From positions 1 to 33,891 of the IMG/VR virus record IMGVR_UViG_3300020183_000266: a stretch of DNA of 33,891 bases; one strand, given 5' to 3'. A program made the translations under genes and the position numbers. The stretch comes from a virus. Positions 1 to 6,078 of this stretch are shown here, in pieces. Numbering within the stretch: position 1 is the first letter of the stretch; each line of letters begins with the position of its first letter. The notes under the pieces were generated by a model. The model ran no database searches, was not told where the DNA came from, and was given only the letters and a program-made list of their open reading frames with translations.

Positions 1-136
1 GGCTCCGTAAATAGTGAGCGAGGAAGTCATCTGCTATCTGGATGATGACAACCTTTATGACCCGCAACACATAGAAAAGAACGTAGGTTTTTTAGAGGAA
101 GAGGGGCTAGATTGGTGTTATTCCCTACGCAGGATC
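1..136. repeat. Left copy of the 136-bp terminal direct repeat
   Basis: The first 136 bases are repeated at 33756-33891 with a single difference: A at position 10 here, C at 33765. This is the signature of a circular (or circularly permuted) phage genome assembled as a linear contig with overlapping ends. The A turns a tyrosine codon (TAC) into TAA in the frame of the glycosyltransferase that crosses the junction, so this copy probably carries the error. Confidence 0.95.
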
Positions 137-493
137 ATTGACCAAAAAGGTTACTATGTGTGCGATGATTTAACCGAGAGTCTTGGGATTTACAACAACT
201 GCCACGCGACAAGACTTGTGGATAACTCATGTTTTATAGTCAAAACCAAGGTCGCGCAGAGGCATGGCCACGGCTGGATGCAACCGATTATTTCGGATCG
301 CGGGTTTTTATTGGAGCTGATGACAAACGGACTGAAGTGCGGTGGGCTGGGGGAGACAACCGTCAGCTATCGAATAAGTGAAGATGGTTCAAACCCAGAC
401 GGTGCGAAATACTTTTTACATTGGAACGAAGTGCAGAAAAATAAATATCAGGGGTCATACCCTTGGATGAAGAGGACGGTGTTTCAGACATGA
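14..493 (+). CDS. Family 2-type glycosyltransferase, C-terminal part (continues from 33514-33891)
   Basis: This is the larger part of a glycosyltransferase split by the contig ends. The reading frame enters from the right end of the window. Joined through the terminal repeat, the protein is about 244 aa, starting at the ATG at 33514. The GT-A nucleotide-sugar and metal-binding motif Y-L-D-D-D-N lies near residues 93-98 of the joined protein. Such enzymes transfer a sugar from an activated donor; the acceptor here (virion protein, host envelope or DNA) cannot be told. The GTG at 14 is only an internal codon left open after the TAA at 8-10, which exists only in this copy of the repeat. The stop overlaps the next ATG (ATGA, 490-493), implying translational coupling with the replication gene. 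Confidence 0.8.
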   Translation: MSEEVICYLDDDNLYDPQHIEKNVGFLEEEGLDWCYSLRRIIDQKGYYVCDDLTESLGIYNNCHATRLVDNSCFIVKTKVAQRHGHGWMQPIISDRGFLLELMTNGLKCGGLGETTVSYRISEDGSNPDGAKYFLHWNEVQKNKYQGSYPWMKRTVFQT

Positions 494-879
494 CTGAATT
501 TGATATCTTTTGGAAAGCCTACCCAAAGAAAAAGAGCAAACTTCAGGCGCTCCGCACATGGGAGAAGCTGGCAAGGATCAGACCGCCGATCCAAGAGCTT
601 TTAGCCGCGATAACCCGGGCGCGGAAGTCCGATCACTGGATCAAGGCCGGTGGCCAATTTATTCCGTATCCGAGCACATGGCTCAATGATGGGGGTTGGA
701 TGGATGTGGACGAGGTCGATATGCCTGAAATTGTTAACTCAAAGCCGTGGCATGAGAGCTGGCCCGGGATACAGGCCAAGGGCGCGGAGCTGGGGATATT
801 TGAGTTTAATTTCTCTGGCCCGCAGGAATTTAGAGCTGCGGTGCTCAAGGCCGCTAAAGAGGGTTTGAAGGCTGCATGA
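490..879 (+). CDS. Phage replication protein C-terminal-type domain
   Basis: The 129-aa product carries two motifs typical of the C-terminal part of phage replication initiator or helicase-loader proteins: F-W-K-A-Y-P-K-K near residues 7-14, and G-G-Q-F-I-P-Y-P-S-T-W-L at 54-65. In most relatives these follow an N-terminal winged-helix DNA-binding domain, which is absent here, so this is a stand-alone version. A loading or origin-recognition role is inferred from the family only. The ATG at 490 is chosen because it forms a 4-base ATGA overlap with the preceding glycosyltransferase; an in-frame ATG at 463 would overlap that gene by 31 bases. It is the only recognisable replication-initiation candidate on the genome. 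Confidence 0.7.
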   Translation: MTEFDIFWKAYPKKKSKLQALRTWEKLARIRPPIQELLAAITRARKSDHWIKAGGQFIPYPSTWLNDGGWMDVDEVDMPEIVNSKPWHESWPGIQAKGAELGIFEFNFSGPQEFRAAVLKAAKEGLKAA

Positions 880-882
880 CCT

Positions 883-1509
883 GTGAGTTACCTAATTGCG
901 TCCCTACCTCCAATTAAATGTTTCGTTAAGCGTGAGTTTCTGTATAACTTTGAGAAGGGTCACGGTGAATTAGAGCCAGCCGTCTGGGTGTCTCTGAAAG
1001 CTCTGCGAGGTCAGGTTTTTAGGATCGAGAGTCTATTGCCAAACTACGGCGCTCTGTACGACAAATTACCCATCCACGCCTACGTCTGGAAAGAGAGCGC
1101 AAGTGACCTAGCGATAGACACCTTGCAGCTTTGGGACTGTTTGAGTTACCAGTTTACGATCCACGAAAAAACGGTTTTAAGGAACCTTGGGGTTAAGTTT
1201 TTGGGCAAGGATAAGGTCTGGCATTTTGGGACTTATATGTTCACCGTTGACTTCTGCGCGGACGGCATGGATCTAGATACCACCTTTTCTGAACAGGCCG
1301 AGGAACATAAGAGCTTTAACTGGATAAAGCTAGACGGGGGTCAGTATGCCTGTCAGCCGAATAACAGGTGTCTCTGGTACGACCAGAGCCTAATTCCAGC
1401 TAACGTCAAGTTTCCAGACTTCCAAGCTGCCAAGAACTTGTGGTCGGTTGATGGGACACGGAAGTGGACGGCTGGCAAGGATTGGTTTTACACGATAGAT
1501 GAACAATAA
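883..1509 (+). CDS. Conserved-looking phage protein of unknown function
   Basis: The 208-aa protein starts at GTG 883, three bases after the previous stop. It is soluble, mixed alpha/beta and rich in aromatic residues (several W, Y and F), with no signal peptide or membrane segment. I do not recognise a catalytic motif. It sits between the replication-protein domain and the Ref-like nuclease, so a role in DNA metabolism is plausible by position only. Its end overlaps the next start (ATG at 1499) by 11 bases, consistent with one polycistronic message. Confidence 0.7.
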   Translation: MSYLIASLPPIKCFVKREFLYNFEKGHGELEPAVWVSLKALRGQVFRIESLLPNYGALYDKLPIHAYVWKESASDLAIDTLQLWDCLSYQFTIHEKTVLRNLGVKFLGKDKVWHFGTYMFTVDFCADGMDLDTTFSEQAEEHKSFNWIKLDGGQYACQPNNRCLWYDQSLIPANVKFPDFQAAKNLWSVDGTRKWTAGKDWFYTIDEQ

Positions 1510-1756
1510 GCTCACCGCCGCCCAGAGAAAGCACCTCGCCGCCGTTAAGTCTTTGGGATGCGGGGTCTGCGGAGCTACTGGCCCGTCAGACGCCCACCAC
1601 ATCGAGCAGGGGCTCCAATTTACCTGTATCCCTCTGTGTAAAGACTGCCATCAGGGGTCGTTTAACGGTATCCACGGCCAGAAAAGGATATGGAACGCAA
1701 TGAAAAAGACGGAAATGACGGTACTGAATGACACCATCGAAAAGCTCTTACGATAG
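1499..1756 (+). CDS. Ref-like HNH nuclease
   Basis: The 85-aa protein has the compact zinc-dependent HNH layout of the phage P1 Ref (recombination enhancement function) family. The pairs C21-x2-C24 and C47-x2-C50 are likely zinc ligands. The H33-H34 dyad follows a P-S-D-A segment, and the C-H-Q-G-S...N-G-I-H-G block spans about 50-60. P1 Ref is a RecA-dependent nuclease that cuts in displacement loops; activity here is inferred. It is much shorter than P1 Ref (186 aa) and corresponds to the catalytic globule without the disordered N-terminal extension. It overlaps the neighbour on each side. No good Shine-Dalgarno precedes it, so translation may rely on coupling. Confidence 0.78.
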   Translation: MNNKLTAAQRKHLAAVKSLGCGVCGATGPSDAHHIEQGLQFTCIPLCKDCHQGSFNGIHGQKRIWNAMKKTEMTVLNDTIEKLLR

Positions 1757-2099
1757 GCTGACGCTCCCGTGGCCACCAAAAGAACTCAGCCTGAACTACT
1801 CCGGGCATTGGGCTCCAAAGGCTGCGGCGGTCAAAAAATACAGGTTTGCGGTCAAGATTTTAGCGTTGCAGGCCAAGTGGCAGATACCAGAAGGAAAAGT
1901 CTATCTGGAGGTAGAGTTCTACCCCCCGGACAAACGGAAGCGAGATAAGGACAATATGCAGGGAGCCTTTAAGGCCGGGCAGGACGGTCTTGCGGACGCT
2001 TGGGGAATCAACGACAACTTTATCGATTGCACCTACAAAATAAGTGAGCAAAAGCTGGGAATGATCAAGGTAAGATTGCTTGGGGGCGGCACGAAATGA
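1728..2099 (+). CDS. rusA: RusA-family Holliday junction resolvase
   Basis: The 123-aa protein matches the RusA endonuclease family in size and core motif. R-D-K-D-N at residues 72-76 provides acidic residues D73 and D75; a lysine follows at K82, then D-G-L-A-D (86-90) and N-D near D96. RusA dimers resolve four-way junctions symmetrically, with metal held by the conserved aspartates. With the Ref-like nuclease upstream and the ERF/YqaJ/SSB set on the other strand, it completes a recombination toolkit that could resolve branched replicative DNA before packaging. The ATG at 1728 overlaps the previous gene by 29 bases, and its stop overlaps the next ATG (2096). Confidence 0.88.
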   Translation: MTPSKSSYDRLTLPWPPKELSLNYSGHWAPKAAAVKKYRFAVKILALQAKWQIPEGKVYLEVEFYPPDKRKRDKDNMQGAFKAGQDGLADAWGINDNFIDCTYKISEQKLGMIKVRLLGGGTK

Positions 2100-2428
2100 A
2101 TGCAAGTGAGATTCAGGTTGTGGTACACCCGCCCCCACAAGAAACCGTTTATAATAAGGCGATGGAACGCAAACCGCTTACACGCCGACCTTATCTCTCA
2201 AGGGATATTCTGAGGGTATTGAAAAGATTTCCAAACCTGACGCGCAGGGAAATAGCAGTTAAAGTCCATGCGAAGAATCACTCCGTGAAAGCAGTTTTAT
2301 TCAAGCTGGTAGCTGCGGGCAAAATTGAGTGCGCCAAGGGCAAGAGCACGACCGCAAAAACAGGCCCACGGGTACTCAACGTCTATTGCCTGAATCGCCA
2401 ACCAGAGGCAGAATTACATCATGGGTGA
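2096..2428 (+). CDS. Winged-helix/HTH DNA-binding protein
   Basis: The 110-aa product contains a helix-turn-helix-like stretch from about residue 32 (L-S-R-D-I-L-R-V-L-K) to 75 (V-L-F-K-L-V-A-A-G-K-I), with a typical T-R-R-E-I-A recognition turn and a following beta-wing. Its basic N-terminal half suits DNA contact, so it is a candidate regulator. The first ATG (2096) overlaps the resolvase stop as ATGA. An in-frame ATG at 2162 gives an 88-aa protein that starts immediately after a strong internal promoter (TATAAT at 2150-2155). The gene may thus be expressed both from the operon and from its own near-leaderless transcript. The specific family is not identified. Confidence 0.65.
   Translation: MNASEIQVVVHPPPQETVYNKAMERKPLTRRPYLSRDILRVLKRFPNLTRREIAVKVHAKNHSVKAVLFKLVAAGKIECAKGKSTTAKTGPRVLNVYCLNRQPEAELHHG
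2118..2155 (+). promoter_or_regulatory. Promoter inside the HTH gene, with AAACCGTT abutting a perfect -10
   Basis: A perfect TATAAT lies at 2150-2155, directly preceded by AAACCGTT (2142-2149), the arrangement seen at three other promoters in this genome. No good -35 is present at 16-18 bases. An inverted repeat, TTGTGG (2118-2123) and CCACAA (2135-2140), occupies that region and could be an activator or repressor site. Transcription would start close to 2162, at or next to an in-frame ATG. Confidence 0.5.
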
Positions 2429-2777
2429 CATGGAAGCATTCGCGCAGACGTTGCTACATTCAGCGACTTGCGCTCATATTCAGCATTGGCAGACCAAGAG
2501 TTATGCCCAGCACAAGGCTTTGCAGAAGTATTACGAGGCCATGCCCGGGCTGGTCGATGACTTGGTCGAGACCTACATGGGCAAAAACGGCATGGTGGGG
2601 AACTTTGAGCCCGAGTTTGAGATAGAAAAAGACCCCCTGAAGTACATGAAAGCCATGCAGGATTACGTTGAGGAGACCCGGACTGACCTCCCTCAAGACT
2701 CAGAGATCCAGAACCTAGTCGATACCATCATGGATCTGATCAACGCCACGATTTACAAGCTAGAGAACCTTAAATAA
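2421..2777 (+). CDS. DUF5856-like alpha-helical protein
   Basis: The 118-aa, all-helical product resembles the DUF5856 family found in phages, with the block L-H-S-A-T-C-A-H-I-Q-H-W-Q-T-K-S-Y-A near residues 12-29 and H31-K-A-L following. The pattern of H, E and W residues suggests a four-helix, ferritin-like (Dps-like) fold, but no metal site or activity is established. It overlaps the end of the HTH gene by 8 bases and precedes a run of very small genes. The family name is recalled from motif similarity, not searched. Confidence 0.65.
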   Translation: MGDMEAFAQTLLHSATCAHIQHWQTKSYAQHKALQKYYEAMPGLVDDLVETYMGKNGMVGNFEPEFEIEKDPLKYMKAMQDYVEETRTDLPQDSEIQNLVDTIMDLINATIYKLENLK

Positions 2778-2787
2778 GGAGTTTGTC

Positions 2788-2967
2788 ATGTCAAAAATCA
2801 AGTTTGAAATCCCCAAGCATTGCAACGAAAAAGGTGGCCGTAGCGAGCCCAAGAAAAACTCCGTGAGTCAGGCCGGCAAGAATAAGCCGATGGGCGAAAA
2901 GATGACCATGAAAGGTCGTGATACCAAAATGGGTACAAATAACTATGGCGAGATTTACCAGAAGTGA
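2788..2967 (+). CDS. Small basic unknown protein (59 aa)
   Basis: This is an ATG-initiated frame with a good Shine-Dalgarno (AAGGAG, 2776-2781) seven bases upstream. The product is hydrophilic and lysine/glycine/asparagine rich (K-G-G-R-S-E-P-K-K-N; M-K-G-R-D-T-K-M-G-T-N-N-Y-G), probably disordered. Its stop overlaps the next start as GTGA (2964-2967), which supports it as a real gene. Function unknown; small basic proteins of this kind are frequent in phage accessory blocks. Confidence 0.7.
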   Translation: MSKIKFEIPKHCNEKGGRSEPKKNSVSQAGKNKPMGEKMTMKGRDTKMGTNNYGEIYQK

Positions 2968-3146
2968 ACTGCGAGACCTGTAAATTTTTTCAGGCGTCAG
3001 GCAAGTTTGGTATGTGCCAGCGTTACCCCGAGTACGTTATGAAGCAGGCCGGTATGTGGTGCGGCGAGTATCAAAAGAAAGAAGCAGTTGTGGACATAGA
3101 ACCTAAAAGACGAGGGAGACCACCGAGTGATAAAACCGTTGCGTGA
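2964..3146 (+). CDS. Small Cys-rich, probably zinc-binding protein
   Basis: The 60-aa protein has four cysteines in a zinc-finger-like order: C3-x2-C6, C18 and C33. The pattern is C-E-T-C-K-F-F ... G-M-C-Q-R-Y-P ... W-C-G-E-Y. The basic tail P-K-R-R-G-R-P-P resembles an AT-hook and could touch DNA. The GTG start at 2964 overlaps the previous stop. The 3' end overlaps the GroES-like gene by 20 bases. Function unknown; a nucleic-acid-binding or protein-adaptor role is an inference from the motif and tail. Confidence 0.65.
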   Translation: MNCETCKFFQASGKFGMCQRYPEYVMKQAGMWCGEYQKKEAVVDIEPKRRGRPPSDKTVA

Positions 3147-3429
3147 CCGGATCGTTGTAAAACCTTTTGAGCGCCAAAAGAGTGCGGTGCTAGAAGTAAT
3201 CATGCGGGAAAACCCGAATATGGGTGAGGTGGTTGCGGTAGGGCCGGGAGAATACGACAAGAAAGGTCGGCTGGTTCCCAACCCCGCGAAGGTCGGTGAC
3301 AAGATCCGCTACGGGACAACAGGCGAGTATCTGACGTTTGAGCAGTACGAGGAAAACGGCGAGAATTACCTGATAATGAGCTGGAAGGACGTTTGCTGGG
3401 TGGACGAAAATGGCAAAAACTACCAATAA
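3127..3429 (+). CDS. groES: GroES-like co-chaperonin (Cpn10)
   Basis: The 100-aa protein has the length and landmarks of GroES. The N-terminus is I-K-P-L-R-D-R-I-V-V-K-P; G-E-V-V-A-V-G-P-G sits near residues 33-41 and V-G-D-K-I-R-Y-G near 56-63; the C-terminal strand is Y-L-I-M-S-W-K-D-V. The mobile-loop segment (about residues 14-31) is shorter than in E. coli GroES and lacks its usual I-V-L tripeptide; V-I-M near residues 24-26 could take that role. Phage GroES homologues such as T4 gp31 pair with host GroEL to fold the coat protein; P22-type coats are known GroEL/ES clients. No GroEL is encoded here. The GTG start at 3127 has GGGAG (3114-3118) upstream. Confidence 0.88.
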   Translation: MIKPLRDRIVVKPFERQKSAVLEVIMRENPNMGEVVAVGPGEYDKKGRLVPNPAKVGDKIRYGTTGEYLTFEQYEENGENYLIMSWKDVCWVDENGKNYQ

Positions 3430-3694
3430 ACCCATTCCTAAGACGACTGTCGGCAAGGGAAAGAACTACAAACCTACCGAACATGGTGCGGGAATGACCG
3501 CAAAAGGAAGGGCCGAATACAATGCAAAAAATAATTCAAACCTTAAAGCTCCAGCTCCAAACCCTAAAACAAAAGCTGACGCAGCTCGCAAAAAAAGTTT
3601 TTGCGCGAGGATGAGCGGTATGCCCGGGCCGATGAAGGACGAAAAAGGTCGCCCGACTAGGAAAGCAGCATCTCTTAAAAACTGGAATTGCTAA
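3410..3694 (+). CDS. Small conserved phage protein, DUF6321-like
   Basis: The 94-aa, highly basic, probably mostly disordered N-terminal half is followed by a conserved C-terminal block, K-S-F-C-A-R-M-S-G-M (62-71) ... R-K-A-A-S-L-K-N-W-N-C (84-94). I recall this block from many uncharacterised phage proteins grouped as DUF6321. The two conserved cysteines bracket a basic helix. It overlaps the GroES-like gene by 20 bases. No function is known; charge and position suggest nucleic-acid or virion association, which is speculative. Confidence 0.65.
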   Translation: MAKTTNKPIPKTTVGKGKNYKPTEHGAGMTAKGRAEYNAKNNSNLKAPAPNPKTKADAARKKSFCARMSGMPGPMKDEKGRPTRKAASLKNWNC

Positions 3695-3709
3695 CGAAAG
3701 GAAATAATC

Positions 3710-3919
3710 ATGGCAAATTCAATCTCCACCGGCGTTGCTTACGCCGACCCAGCAGTTACTTTAGTTCAGTATCAGGCTTACACCGTGGCTACGGTTCCAT
3801 CGGCTGCGACTGCTGGCCAAATGATTTATGTATCCAACGGTGCGGCTGGTAGCCCAGTTATGGCATTTTCTAACGGTACTAATTGGCTACGAGTCGATAC
3901 GCTGGCAGCCATTTCATAA
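3710..3919 (+). CDS. Small structural-type protein
   Basis: The 69-aa product begins at ATG 3710 behind a strong Shine-Dalgarno (AAAGGAAA, 3699-3706). It is Ala/Val/Thr/Gly rich, with P-S-A-A-T-A-G-Q-M-I-Y-V-S-N-G-A-A-G followed by A-F-S-N-G-T-N-W-L-R-V. That pattern is common in short beta-rich phage adhesin or decoration modules ('this much surface, this colour' fibre-tip domains). Its place, far from the tail-fibre block, is unusual. A minor virion or fibre component is the best guess. Confidence 0.55.
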   Translation: MANSISTGVAYADPAVTLVQYQAYTVATVPSAATAGQMIYVSNGAAGSPVMAFSNGTNWLRVDTLAAIS

Positions 3920-3930
3920 GGAAGTTATGG

Positions 3931-4092
3931 ATGGATGAGCAAGCTATACAAGCACGAATTGCGGAACTTAATCAACAACGCGCAATCGCCGTGGCAAACA
4001 TTCAAGCTCTGGATGGCGCGATTGCTGACTGTCATTGGTGGCTCGCAAGAATCCAAGCAGACACCGTCAAAATCAACGAAGGGAACGAATGA
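3931..4092 (+). CDS. Short coiled-coil protein (53 aa)
   Basis: ATG 3931 is chosen over an upstream in-frame start because AAGGA (3918-3922) sits at the right distance and an earlier start would run into the preceding gene. The protein is one or two helices (A-I-Q-A-R-I-A-E-L-N-Q-Q-R-A-I-A) with heptad-like spacing, suggestive of a short coiled coil. Function unknown. Its stop overlaps the next ATG as ATGA (4089-4092). Confidence 0.6.
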   Translation: MDEQAIQARIAELNQQRAIAVANIQALDGAIADCHWWLARIQADTVKINEGNE

Positions 4093-4253
4093 TGGCTACC
4101 GGACTTTACGCAAACATCCATCGAAAAAGGGAACGGATCAAGGCCCAGAAGGCGGCAGGCAAGACCCCAGAGAAGATGCGAACCCCCGGGTCAAAGGGAG
4201 CGCCGACCGCAAAGGCGTTCAAAGAGTCAGCCAAAACGGCAAAGAAAAGGTAA
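4089..4253 (+). CDS. Very small basic phage protein (54 aa)
   Basis: The start at 4089 overlaps the previous stop (ATGATG, giving M-M-A-T-G-L-Y). The sequence runs A-N-I-H-R-K-R-E-R-I-K then M-R-T-P-G-S-K-G-A-P-T-A-K-A-F-K, a pattern I recognise as recurring in many phage genomes without an assigned function. It is strongly basic (K, R) with little hydrophobic core. GAAGGGAA just upstream serves as ribosome-binding site. DNA or RNA contact is inferred from charge only. Confidence 0.65.
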   Translation: MMATGLYANIHRKRERIKAQKAAGKTPEKMRTPGSKGAPTAKAFKESAKTAKKR

Positions 4254-4255
4254 AA

Positions 4256-4399
4256 ATGCTCAAGAAATCTACGTCCGAGAAGGCATTTAAGTCCAACATC
4301 AAGACCGAAATGAAGTCTGGCAAGCCTCAGAAGCAGGCCGTTGCGATTGCATACGCAGTTAAGCGCGAAGCCAAAAAGGGTAGCAAAGGCAAGAAATAA
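4256..4399 (+). CDS. Very small basic phage protein (47 aa)
   Basis: ATG 4256 follows AAAGG by a few bases and lies two bases after the previous stop. The 47-aa product contains K-P-Q-K-Q-A-V-A-I-A-Y-A-V-K-R-E-A (about residues 24-40), a motif repeated in many small phage proteins of unknown role, with a poly-basic C-terminus (K-K-G-S-K-G-K-K). A longer open frame extends upstream to 3935, but that stretch overlaps two better-supported genes and looks fortuitous. The stop overlaps the next ATG (TAATG at 4397-4401). Confidence 0.65.
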   Translation: MLKKSTSEKAFKSNIKTEMKSGKPQKQAVAIAYAVKREAKKGSKGKK

Positions 4400-5808
4400 T
4401 GCCGACTCTTGCGGATCTTTTTAGTCTAGATCCAAACGTAGAGCGGCTCGGTTTAGTACCTCGATTGCGGGGCAGTCTAGCGTCAGACTACGGTCTTGGC
4501 CGTGAAATGCAAAACTCCGTCATGTTTGAGGGCAAGAAGGGGTTTATGCCGGACGTCATAGCCCCAAAGATCCTGTATGACTTTATCCGAGCCGTGAAGG
4601 CTCCGGGCCGAGCTGCGCGGGGTGAGGCGTTGGACGAAGAAGAGGCGCTGAACACGGCGCTCAATATGTTTGGCGGTGGGCTGGCCACAAGCGGTGGGAC
4701 GCCGTTAGGGTCGCTTGGGATGGGCGCCCGGGTAGGTGGGAAAACCATCCGCGAGCTTTTATACGGCGATAAACCAAACCTTACGCCTGCGGAAAAGTCA
4801 GCCATCACTCGATTTGAGAAAGAAATCCAAAATCCGACCGCTTTTGAGCGAGAGGTGATGCGGGCTACAGGCAAAACTCAAATCCAGCCAACGCCCAACA
4901 TGGTAATGATTAACGAAATAGGCAAGCATCCATCCTATTTGGTGGACAAGATCATTGTGCCGGTTTCAAGTGACTTATCAAGTTCTGGGGGAGCGGTTAG
5001 CCAGATAGCTGGGGTTCCACTAAATAAAAACGTAGTGCGGCAGGGTGGATTCCACTATATGTTGCAAAAACCTAACATCGAGGAGCAAGTAGCTTTTGCA
5101 TCAGAGCCCAGCGCCGCATCAAGCAAACTTGCGAATCTGAATCTGTACGGGGACAAGGACGTTATTGGCGTAAGCCTTGGAATGTCGCCATCAGGCACAA
5201 ACTTTAGCCACCATGTGGCTCAGGGCATGGTTAGACAATTAGGAACATTAAAACCACGGCCAGAAGCAATTCAAAAATTGAACGTTGAAATACAGAATTA
5301 CCCTGTTATAAATCAAGAAACTAAAAAGGTAACATATCCGTTCAGAGACTTTGCTGGCGTTGACTCTCCGAACATTGAGGAACAAATGAAAGGCAATGGT
5401 GAGTTGCGGAAAGCCATTGTTGAGGTAATGGGTAAGGCTGAATACCGAAAGGAAGGATTCCCGAGGTACGAAGATACGTTGGCGGCCATGAATAACCCAG
5501 AATTTAGACAGGGAGAAGCCGGTCGAGCCATGTTCTCTGCTATACCGGGGCGCGGTTTGGTTGACCCATCATTTCAGCACGAATCGTATTCCAAAGGGAT
5601 TCCGGGAATCTACCAAGGTGGACTACTAAACTCTCAAGGTCAAGTGGTTGGAGCGCCAGTTCAATTGCTGATGCCTAAAACTTACGAGCGAATGACTAAG
5701 GCTGGCAAGACACCGCATGGAATTGCGAGATCAATGCAAGTAGCTCACCACGGGGAAAAGTTTACTGAGGAAGCTCTTGACCCTCTGATGACGTTTTTAG
5801 GGTATTAA
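4399..5808 (+). CDS. Polyvalent-type protein of unknown function, upstream of terminase
   Basis: The 469-aa soluble protein has a glycine-rich N-terminal third (G-G-G-L-A-T-S-G-G near 94-102). Its C-terminal half (about 300-400) carries V-T-Y-P-F-R-D-F-A-G-V, E-L-R-K-A-I-V-E-V-M and G-F-P-R-Y-E-D-T-L-A-A-M-N-N-P-E-F. These resemble accessory domains in large 'polyvalent' phage and conjugative-element proteins that travel into the host with DNA; that similarity is from memory. No catalytic motif is clear, though histidines cluster at S-H-H-V and A-H-H-G-E-K. It is the last gene of the rightward accessory block and faces the minus-strand gene 5762-5968, overlapping it tail to tail by 47 bases. 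An injected effector or minor capsid protein is possible. Confidence 0.6.
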   Translation: MPTLADLFSLDPNVERLGLVPRLRGSLASDYGLGREMQNSVMFEGKKGFMPDVIAPKILYDFIRAVKAPGRAARGEALDEEEALNTALNMFGGGLATSGGTPLGSLGMGARVGGKTIRELLYGDKPNLTPAEKSAITRFEKEIQNPTAFEREVMRATGKTQIQPTPNMVMINEIGKHPSYLVDKIIVPVSSDLSSSGGAVSQIAGVPLNKNVVRQGGFHYMLQKPNIEEQVAFASEPSAASSKLANLNLYGDKDVIGVSLGMSPSGTNFSHHVAQGMVRQLGTLKPRPEAIQKLNVEIQNYPVINQETKKVTYPFRDFAGVDSPNIEEQMKGNGELRKAIVEVMGKAEYRKEGFPRYEDTLAAMNNPEFRQGEAGRAMFSAIPGRGLVDPSFQHESYSKGIPGIYQGGLLNSQGQVVGAPVQLLMPKTYERMTKAGKTPHGIARSMQVAHHGEKFTEEALDPLMTFLGY

Positions 5809-5968
5809 TAAGCCTTACCCGAAACTGGCGCTCATGCTCTAGCCGACTGATGACATCTTCTAAAAATATTACCCGTTGCGACTCAGTCAAGCCCAGATAC
5901 GCTTTACCCCATTGAACATAACCAGATACAGAATCGACACCACAATAAGCCATAATTTTTTTAGCCAT
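5762..5968 (-). CDS. Lone minus-strand small protein next to the late promoter
   Basis: The 68-aa helical protein (M-A-K-K-I-M-A-Y-C-G-V; E-D-V-I-S-R-L-E-H-E-R-Q-F-R-V-R-L) starts at 5968 behind a strong Shine-Dalgarno GGAGAATA, the same type used by the other minus-strand genes. It is the only minus-strand gene within the rightward units, and its tail overlaps the 469-aa gene. Its start lies about 65 bases from the -10 of the rightward late promoter, transcribed away from it. No family is recognised. Position suggests a regulator of the late genes, but no DNA-binding motif is obvious. Its own promoter is not clear. Confidence 0.65.
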   Translation of the reverse strand: MAKKIMAYCGVDSVSGYVQWGKAYLGLTESQRVIFLEDVISRLEHERQFRVRLINTLKTSSEGQELPQ

Positions 5969-6009
5969 CGTTATTCTCCTGATAGAAGAAACAGGTTACT
6001 ACGAAAAGG

Positions 6010-6038
6010 TTGCAGACTCAAGACAAACAGTTCACAAT
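6010..6038 (+). promoter_or_regulatory. Probable late promoter for terminase and structural genes
   Basis: TTGCAG (6010-6015), 17-base spacer, CACAAT (6033-6038), with AAACAGTT (6025-6032) directly abutting the -10. The first gene downstream (6079) begins the structural block. The -10 is weak (4 of 6), which would suit an activated late promoter. A related AACAGGTTA element lies at 5990-5998. Confidence 0.55.
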
Positions 6039-6078
6039 TCCACGCTACATGAGGAATTTATAGATTGAGCTAATCGAT

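Noticed and set aside
5-16. Genuine truncated glycosyltransferase caused by TAA at 8-10
   Set aside because: The same bases at 33763-33765 read TAC and the frame is open on both sides, so the stop is best explained as a contig-end error.
3935-4255. Upstream extension of the 47-aa gene to 3935
   Set aside because: The extension overlaps two genes in another frame with better starts, and the conserved motif lies only in the last 47 codons.
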